DNA of 64,000 nucleotides from Salinicola halophyticus (GTDB lineage: Bacteria; Pseudomonadota; Gammaproteobacteria; Pseudomonadales; Halomonadaceae), in NCBI RefSeq assembly GCF_003206695.1, contig NZ_PZJN01000001.1:167392-231391 (forward strand), in the 5' to 3' direction. A program made the position numbers and the translations under genes. Below are positions 59,049-64,000 of this stretch, piece by piece. Position 1 is the first letter of the stretch; every line of letters begins with the position of its first letter. Below the pieces are notes generated by a model. It was given only the letters and a program-made list of their open reading frames with translations. It was not told where the DNA came from and did no database searches.

Positions 59049-59829
59049 CCTCCCCTGGCTCGACGTTTTCCGGATCCGTCTTTCGGGAGTCGGCCCTGGC
59101 CGCGACAGGATTTCGCCGGTTGCGTGACGCGTCTTCCTCATCGCAAGGATCGGAAGCATCAGAATCGGAAGCATCAGAATCGGAAGCATCAGAATCGGTG
59201 GCAGAAGAGTCGGCATCGAAAGCCTCGGCCAGAGCTGGCTCCTGTGTCTCGCGGCGCCGCTCCTGCCATAGCCGGATGTTCAAGGCGTGTCTTGCCAGCA
59301 CCAGTAGCGAGAATACGCAGATAACACCGGTCATGGCCGGCGCGAGCCAGTAACTCAGCAGCGGCGCCATCAACGCCGTGGCCAGCGAGGCCACCGCCGC
59401 CGTACGCACGCGCCAGGCCAGCAGAAACCAGCACAGCGCGCAGATCAATGCCACCGGCGTCGCCAGCATCAGCAGCACGCCAAAGGCGCTGGCCACCGCT
59501 TTGCCCCCGTGGCCTCGATGCCAGACCGGGCAGCTGTGCCCGACCAGCACGCCGAGCCCCACCAGCCCCTGTGCCCAGACCGACAATGACAGCGCGCCTG
59601 ACAACCACAGCACCGGCATGCCCTTGACCGCGTCGACCATCAGCGTCAGCAGCGCCGGCCGCCAGCCAAACGCCCGCAGCACATTGGAAAACCCCGGGTT
59701 TCCGGAGCCGGCAAGACGCGGGTCGCGAAGCCCCCAGGCACGACAGACCCAGATCGCGCCAAGCAGCGAACCACTCAAGTAGCCGGCCACCATCAGCAGA
59801 CCGGTAACGAGGACCGAGGGCAAAGGCAT
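59029..59829 (-). CDS. plsY: PlsY-type acyl-phosphate:glycerol-3-phosphate acyltransferase with repeat tail
   Basis: Membrane enzyme that makes lysophosphatidate. The ATG at 59829 (AAGGAG) gives 266 residues. The first 200 form the PlsY fold with several helices and the motifs [17 protein letters not shown] and [19 protein letters not shown]. These differ from the usual SGNPGATN and FKGGKGVAT, which is unusual for a catalytic region. A hydrophilic tail of about 65 residues carries three in-frame DSDAS pentapeptides, an extension not typical of PlsY. It overlaps tsaD tail to tail by 20 bp. Activity should be considered likely but not proven, given the motif changes. Confidence 0.82.
   Translation of the reverse strand: MPLPSVLVTGLLMVAGYLSGSLLGAIWVCRAWGLRDPRLAGSGNPGFSNVLRAFGWRPALLTLMVDAVKGMPVLWLSGALSLSVWAQGLVGLGVLVGHSCPVWHRGHGGKAVASAFGVLLMLATPVALICALCWFLLAWRVRTAAVASLATALMAPLLSYWLAPAMTGVICVFSLLVLARHALNIRLWQERRRETQEPALAEAFDADSSATDSDASDSDASDSDASDPCDEEDASRNRRNPVAARADSRKTDPENVEPGEARPREE
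59152..59196. repeat. three perfect 15-bp repeats in the plsY tail
   Basis: GGAAGCATCAGAATC occurs three times exactly. It is in frame and encodes the acidic Asp-Ser-Ala repeats of the PlsY C-terminal tail. Copy-number change would alter tail length without shifting the frame. Confidence 0.95.
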
Positions 59830-59989
59830 CAATCTCCTTGTTGGCGCGGGTCGGGCATCATCGAGAGGCCCTGATTCTGCCACTCTCATCGCGTACAATC
59901 GACGCCACCTTGGCCGGGGCCTCGATCGACACGCCTCATCGCCGACAACACCGGCCGCCAACCCGACCCGCTGCTGACGAGGACATCGC

Positions 59990-60343
59990 GTGGATCAGAT
60001 ATTGATCGAGGGCCTGACCCTGGAGACGGTGATCGGCGTCTACGACTGGGAGCGCACCGTACGCCAGCGCCTGGAACTGGACCTGGAACTCGGTACCGAC
60101 ATCCGCCCCGCCGCCCGGGGCGACGATCTCACCCGGACACTCGACTACGCCGCCATCTGCCAGCGCCTCACCGCCTATGCCGAGGCCAACGCCCATGGCC
60201 TGGTCGAGACCTTCGCCGAGCGCGTCGCGGCCATACTGATCGATGAGTTCGGCGTTCGCCAGCTGCGCCTGACCGTGCGCAAACCGGGCGCCGTGGCGGC
60301 GGCGCGCGCCGTGGGCGTCCGTATCGAACGCAGCGTCGACTGA
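59990..60343 (+). CDS. folB: dihydroneopterin aldolase
   Basis: Folate pathway enzyme producing 6-hydroxymethyl-dihydropterin. The 117-residue protein begins at GTG 59990 with GAGGA upstream and has the family opening MDQILIEGLTLETVIGVYDWE, DYAAICQRL, and the conserved Glu in FAERVAAILIDEF. Its stop shares one base with the folK start, indicating coupling. Divergent from plsY. Confidence 0.95.
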   Translation: MDQILIEGLTLETVIGVYDWERTVRQRLELDLELGTDIRPAARGDDLTRTLDYAAICQRLTAYAEANAHGLVETFAERVAAILIDEFGVRQLRLTVRKPGAVAAARAVGVRIERSVD

Positions 60344-60873
60344 TGGCGCTGGTCGTGCTCGGGCTGGGCAGCAATCTGCAACGCCAGCGCCACCTTCGCC
60401 GCGCGCTGGACGCGCTGACCGATCTCGCCGGTGCGTCGCCGCTGCAACTCTCCCGAGTGTTCGAAAGCCCGGCCGTCGGCTTCGACGACGACCGCCCCTT
60501 TTACAATCTGGTCGTGGCATTCGACACCGAGCTGTCGCCGGGAGACGTGACCGATCGCTGCAAGCGTATCGAAGGGGACAACGGCCGTCCGCCGGGGCCA
60601 GCCAAGTTCATCGCCCGCACACTGGATATCGACGTGCTGCTATGGGGCGATGCCGTCGGGTGCTACGGTGAGGCACGTCTGCCACGCGAGGACATCACCC
60701 GCTACGCCTTCGTGCTGCATCCGCTGGCCGAACTGCTGCCCGCGCACGCACACCCGGTCGACGGTCGCACTTTCGATGAGCTGTGGGCAGCCTTCGACGC
60801 CACCGATCAGCCTCACTGGGCGGTGGACTTCCGCTGGGGGGGCCGCTGGATTTCCCGCGCCGACGAGCGCTGA
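60343..60873 (+). CDS. folK: HPPK, 6-hydroxymethyl-7,8-dihydropterin pyrophosphokinase
   Basis: Transfers pyrophosphate to the folB product. The 176-residue protein has LGLGSNLQRQRHLRRALDAL at the start and the HPPK signature around RTLDIDVLLWG (near 90-100), with DITRYAFVLHPLAELLP. The start overlaps the folB stop. Length is slightly above the E. coli enzyme (159), with a C-terminal extension of about 15 residues. Confidence 0.95.
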   Translation: MALVVLGLGSNLQRQRHLRRALDALTDLAGASPLQLSRVFESPAVGFDDDRPFYNLVVAFDTELSPGDVTDRCKRIEGDNGRPPGPAKFIARTLDIDVLLWGDAVGCYGEARLPREDITRYAFVLHPLAELLPAHAHPVDGRTFDELWAAFDATDQPHWAVDFRWGGRWISRADER

Positions 60874-60897
60874 TCGAGCTGGACTCAGCCAGGCGCC

Positions 60898-60943
60898 CGA
60901 CAATTTCCAGCGCGACGATCTTCAGCACGACAATCTCCATAAT
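60898..60943. repeat. imperfect 15-bp repeats after folK
   Basis: CGACAATTTCCAGCG, CGACGATCTTCAGCA and CGACAATCTCCATAA lie head to tail shortly downstream of the folK stop. Confidence 0.7.
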
Positions 60944-61008
60944 GTTTTCCCATTGCCTGAATCGTCATTGCTTCGGCTTGCGCCACACTCCAGAGATCGA
61001 CGCCACCC

Positions 61009-62571
61009 GTGAAAAAGCCAGACGCTATGTCTTTATCGCTCAACAGCCGACGTGACTGGCCACGACTATCACGCCTCAGCATCAAGCTCTTCGCCATCAT
61101 CCTGATCACCAATGTGTTGATCAGCGGGCTGGTGTTCGTGTTCGTCTCGCGCAGCCTGGACGAGGGTTTCGTCAACTATCTCGAACGCAGCCAGTCGACG
61201 CGTGCCGAGACACTGGCCAACGCGCTGGGCGAACAGTGGACCCAGCGCGGCAGCTGGCAGTGGCTACGCGACAACCCACGCGCCTGGCAAAGCCTGGTCC
61301 GCAGCCAGCTGTGGTCGAGTGACCGACATCCGCCCACCGGCATCGATCGCCAGCTTTCCGATGCCCGTGGCTACGTGCTGCTGGATGAGCTGAGCAATCC
61401 GGTCATCGGCGAGCCGCTACTCAAGCCGCCCCCCGACGATCTCGACATGCCTCCGCCGCCGGAGCCGCACTTCGTGCCGATCCGCAGTGGCGACAAGCTG
61501 GTCGGCCAGCTCGGCTATCTGCCGCCGGAGCGACTGATGGCGCGCATGGATCAGATCTTCCTCGAACGCCAGCAGCGCAACCTGACGATCATCGTCGGCT
61601 CGCTGTTTCTGACCTCGCTGCTGCTGGCCGGCGGGCTCGCCTGGTGGCTGGGTCGCCGCGCCCGCCTGATGACGCTCGCCACCCGGCGGCTGACGCTGGG
61701 CGACTATAGCGTGCGGCTCTCCGAGCGTGGCCGGGACGAACTGTCGCGCCTCTCCGCGGATTTCAACCAGCTCGCCGAGACGCTCGAGGCCAACCGCCGC
61801 GCCCGCCAGCGCTGGGTCGCCGACATCGCGCATGAACTGCGCACGCCGCTGGCGGTGCTGCGCGGCGAAATCGAGGCCATGCAGGACGGCGTGCGGCCGC
61901 TGTCGTCGGATAACCTGGGCTCGTTGCAGCAGGAGGTCGATCAGCTCGGCCATCTGGTCGAGGATCTGCGTCTGCTGGCTCAGAGCGACGCCGGCGCGCT
62001 GGATATGCATCTGGTCCCGGTCGATCTCGGAGAGTCGCTGGAGCAGCGGCTCGACGACAGTCAGGCGCGGCTCGAAGGTCACGGGCTTTCGCTGCAGCTG
62101 GAAACCGAATCGCTGTGGGTGCGTGCCGACAATCAGCGGCTCCGCCAGCTGTGGGACAATCTGCTGTCCAACACCATTGCATACACCGACAGCCCCGGTA
62201 CGCTGCGAGTCACCCTGAAACGCCAGAATCAGCGCGCGGAAGTCACCTGGGAAGATACCGCACCCGGCGTCTCGGATGACGAACTGCCCCGCCTCACCGA
62301 ACGTCTCTATCGTGTCGAGGGATCGCGCAATCGGCGTAGCGGCGGCAGCGGACTGGGCCTGTCGATCGCCCGCGCACTGATCGAGGCGCAAGGCGGCACC
62401 CTGATCCCGTCCACCTCGTCGCTGGGCGGGCTGCGCTGGACGCTGACCTTCCCGCTTGACCTGCCCGGCGGCGTGTCGACCGATGTTTCGAGCCATGTTC
62501 CGGCCGGATCCGCCTCGGGATCATCACCGACGCGATCCCCGGGGCGATCTCGACAACGACCCAGCGAATGA
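61009..62571 (+). CDS. baeS: sensor histidine kinase BaeS
   Basis: Envelope-stress sensor kinase. The 520-residue protein has TM1 (about 28-48), a periplasmic domain (about 50-190, Pro-rich PPPPEPHF near 150), TM2 (about 195-215), HAMP, and HisKA with His275 in DIAHELRTPLAVLRGEIEAMQDGV, very close to BaeS. The ATPase shows DNLLSNTIAYTDSPG and GGSGLGLSIARAL. It begins with GTG 61009 or possibly Met7; neither has a strong ribosome-binding site. A Ser/Pro/Arg-rich tail of about 40 residues exceeds the usual end. It pairs with baeR downstream. Confidence 0.92.
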   Translation: MKKPDAMSLSLNSRRDWPRLSRLSIKLFAIILITNVLISGLVFVFVSRSLDEGFVNYLERSQSTRAETLANALGEQWTQRGSWQWLRDNPRAWQSLVRSQLWSSDRHPPTGIDRQLSDARGYVLLDELSNPVIGEPLLKPPPDDLDMPPPPEPHFVPIRSGDKLVGQLGYLPPERLMARMDQIFLERQQRNLTIIVGSLFLTSLLLAGGLAWWLGRRARLMTLATRRLTLGDYSVRLSERGRDELSRLSADFNQLAETLEANRRARQRWVADIAHELRTPLAVLRGEIEAMQDGVRPLSSDNLGSLQQEVDQLGHLVEDLRLLAQSDAGALDMHLVPVDLGESLEQRLDDSQARLEGHGLSLQLETESLWVRADNQRLRQLWDNLLSNTIAYTDSPGTLRVTLKRQNQRAEVTWEDTAPGVSDDELPRLTERLYRVEGSRNRRSGGSGLGLSIARALIEAQGGTLIPSTSSLGGLRWTLTFPLDLPGGVSTDVSSHVPAGSASGSSPTRSPGRSRQRPSE

Positions 62572-62616
62572 CTCGATAAACACGGCAGTCACGCCAACTG
62601 ACCTGGAGCCGGCTTG

Positions 62617-63312
62617 ATGAACGACACCATTCTGATCGTAGAAGATGAACCCAAGATCGCGCGCCTCGTCGCCGACTACCTGTCGAAGAGCGGCTACGCT
62701 TCCGACCATATCGATCACGGTAATGCGGTGATGGAGTGGCTGGAGGAGAACCAGCCAATGCTGATACTGCTCGACCTGATGCTGCCCGGCACCGATGGCC
62801 TGACGCTGTGTCGCCAGATCCGCGAGCGATTCCCGGCGATTCCCGTCATCATGCTGACCGCGCGCGTCGAAGAGGTGGATCGTCTGCTGGGGCTCGAACT
62901 GGGTGCCGACGACTACATCTGCAAGCCCTTCAGCCCCCGCGAAGTGGTGGCCCGCGTCAAGGCGGTGTTGCGCCGTAGTCATGGCGTCGCCAGCGTGGGC
63001 GAAGACAGTGTCGCCGCCGCCGACCGGCTGACGCTGGACGAGGACGGCTGGCGTGCCCTGGCGGGCAGCGAGGATCTCAACCTCACCGCCGTCGAGTTCC
63101 AGCTGCTCAAGGTCATGATGCACAGCCCGGGGCGGATCTTCTCCCGCGACCAGCTGATGGATCACATGTACCGCGATCACCGCATCGTCTCCGAGCGCAC
63201 CGTGGACAGCCACGTCAAGAAGCTCAGGCGCAAGATCGCCGACATCTGGCCCGAGCGCGATATCATTCGCTCGGTCTACGGCGTCGGATACAAGTACCAG
63301 CCCGAGGAGTGA
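62617..63312 (+). CDS. baeR: response regulator BaeR
   Basis: OmpR-family regulator of efflux and envelope-stress genes. The 231-residue protein has a receiver with acidic pocket VEDEP and phospho-acceptor Asp53 in ILLDLMLPGTDGLTL, followed by GADDYICKPFSPREVVARVKAVLRR, nearly identical to E. coli BaeR. The winged-helix domain ends RTVDSHVKKLRRKI...RSVYGVGYKY. The ATG at 62617 with GGAG upstream is chosen over the in-frame TTG at 62614. The gap to baeS is 45 bp. Confidence 0.95.
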   Translation: MNDTILIVEDEPKIARLVADYLSKSGYASDHIDHGNAVMEWLEENQPMLILLDLMLPGTDGLTLCRQIRERFPAIPVIMLTARVEEVDRLLGLELGADDYICKPFSPREVVARVKAVLRRSHGVASVGEDSVAAADRLTLDEDGWRALAGSEDLNLTAVEFQLLKVMMHSPGRIFSRDQLMDHMYRDHRIVSERTVDSHVKKLRRKIADIWPERDIIRSVYGVGYKYQPEE

Positions 63313-63339
63313 TGCATAACCAGCCCGAACAATGCATGA
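63296..63339. repeat. approximately 22-bp tandem duplication across the baeR stop
   Basis: ACCAGCCCGAGGAGTGATGCATA (63296-63318), containing the last baeR codons and stop, is repeated imperfectly as ACCAGCCCGAACAATGCATGA from 63319. Confidence 0.75.
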
Positions 63340-63354
63340 AAAGCGTCCCGAGAC

Positions 63355-63382
63355 TGACTACGAGAGAATGACTACGTCGAGA
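63355..63382. repeat. 14-bp tandem duplication across the macro-domain gene stop
   Basis: TGACTACGAGAGAA (63355-63368) is followed by TGACTACGTCGAGA (63369-63382). The second copy contains the stop codon (63372-63374) of the minus-strand macro-domain gene. Confidence 0.7.
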
Positions 63383-63914
63383 GGGACGCGTTTTCGAGAA
63401 AGCCCTCGGCGTCTGAGCTGGAGAAGAACATCAACGTCACCGTGAGGCCGGGAAACTCGGGCAGCGTTTCGCGCATCACCTCGGCCACGATCTTCGCCGC
63501 CGCATCGGCCGGATAGCCGTAGATCCCCGTGGAAATGGCGGGGAATGCCAGCCGTTTGAATCGATGCTCACCCGCCAGACGCAGGGCGTTGCGGTAGCAA
63601 TCGGCCAGCTGTCCGGAACGATCCTCGGACTTCGCGAAAACCGGCCCCACGGTGTGGATCACTTGAGACGCCGGCAGTCGAAAGCCCGGCGTCATCGTCA
63701 CCTCTCCCACGGGCAGTCCGTCCGCCCAGCTCGTGCGCCGCAGCTCGCGACACGCCTCGAGCAGCTCGGGGCCCGCTGCGCGGTGAATCGCACCGTCGAC
63801 ACCACCCCCGCCTTGCAGACTCTTGTTGGCGGCATTGACGATGGCATCGCCGTCGAAACGGGTGATATCGCCCTCGGCGACGATCAGACGATCTCCCTGC
63901 CAGTGAATCTTCAT
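63372..63914 (-). CDS. macro-domain O-acetyl-ADP-ribose deacetylase (YmdB-like)
   Basis: The 180-residue protein is a MacroD-type ADP-ribose-binding hydrolase. It shows GDITRFDGDAIVNAANKSL with the catalytic-region Asn/Asp, GGGGVDGAIHRAAG (36-49) and AFPAISTGIYGYP near 124-136. It would remove ADP-ribose or O-acetyl-ADP-ribose; YmdB also modulates RNase III in E. coli. It is convergent with baeR. Starts with ATG at 63914. Ends in ENASLST. Confidence 0.93.
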   Translation of the reverse strand: MKIHWQGDRLIVAEGDITRFDGDAIVNAANKSLQGGGGVDGAIHRAAGPELLEACRELRRTSWADGLPVGEVTMTPGFRLPASQVIHTVGPVFAKSEDRSGQLADCYRNALRLAGEHRFKRLAFPAISTGIYGYPADAAAKIVAEVMRETLPEFPGLTVTLMFFSSSDAEGFLENASLST

Positions 63915-64000
63915 TGCGACCTCCGCTTGGCGACACGTACCTGATTATTCCCCAACGTAGGTCGCGATACCGACTTTCGCGAATCAGGAAGCCTGCCCAC

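Noticed and set aside
57876-59216. 446-residue minus-strand frame opposite tsaD
   Set aside because: Antisense shadow spanning tsaD and part of the spacer. Low-complexity start (repeated ILMLP) comes from the plsY repeat region read in another frame.

Overview
The window is a GC-rich gammaproteobacterial chromosome segment. It is most consistent with a moderately halophilic member of the Halomonadaceae or a near relative. The support is a seven-function Mrp Na+/H+ antiporter operon with fused MrpA-MrpB, a DUF4212/sodium-solute symporter pair beside a CBS/DUF294 protein and a CrbS-like symporter-domain kinase, a HiPIP, and the rpsF-rpsR-DUF2232-rplI-dnaB and rpsU-dnaG-rpoD arrangements with divergent tsaD-plsY-folB-folK. 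Species assignment is inference. No prophage, insertion sequence, CRISPR array or integron is visible. This is mostly core genome with a few accessory genes.

Layout. 1-5 kb: coq7, a HIT hydrolase, prkB and purD on the minus strand, then an RsmE-type methyltransferase on the plus strand. 4.5-9 kb: a minus-strand pair made of an FlhF GTPase with an unusually long C-terminal extension and a small protein that keeps the FlhG N-terminal FlhF-activating motif but has no P-loop, then an MltB-type lipoprotein. 9.8-15.7 kb: mrpA(B)CDEFG. 15.7-19.6 kb: hemH, an FeS-type photolyase/cryptochrome and two small unknown proteins. 19.8-27.1 kb: dnaB, rplI, DUF2232, rpsR, rpsF, rlmB and rnr. 27.3-27.7 kb: three tRNA-Leu(CAG). 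27.9-29.8 kb: an EndoG-type nuclease, a stand-alone Lrp ligand domain and a HiPIP. 29.8-34.8 kb: the prkA-yeaH-spoVR stress operon. 35-38.4 kb: a threonine-aldolase-like enzyme and fadH. 38.7-39.4 kb: a five-tRNA Asp/Val operon. 39.4-42.6 kb: an alpha/beta hydrolase, hpxO and ttcA. 42.7-52.6 kb: exonuclease, CBS/DUF294 protein, DUF4212 plus symporter, an unknown membrane protein and a 1322-residue hybrid kinase. 53-60.9 kb: rpoD, dnaG, rpsU | tsaD, plsY, folB, folK. 61-64 kb: baeS, baeR and a macro-domain protein.

How the genes work together. Mrp and the sodium symporter form a Na+-cycle theme. The exonuclease, CBS/DUF294, DUF4212/symporter and SSS-kinase genes look like an acetate/short-chain acid uptake and sensing locus. 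The rpsF and rpsU operons supply ribosomal proteins and replication/transcription initiation factors. PrkA-YeaH-SpoVR is a known stationary-phase module. BaeSR is an envelope-stress system.

Most unusual observations: (1) the FlhF / P-loop-less FlhG-like pair; (2) a CsrA/RsmA-type ANGGAN hexaloop hairpin, with a second GGA hairpin, in the 3' region of the hybrid-kinase transcript; (3) a pervasive pattern of short tandem duplications (6-23 bp units) sitting on or next to stop codons of unrelated genes (coq7, flhG-like, mrpG, dnaB, hpxO, rpoD, baeR, macro gene), with similar arrays in other spacers and in disordered C-terminal tails.
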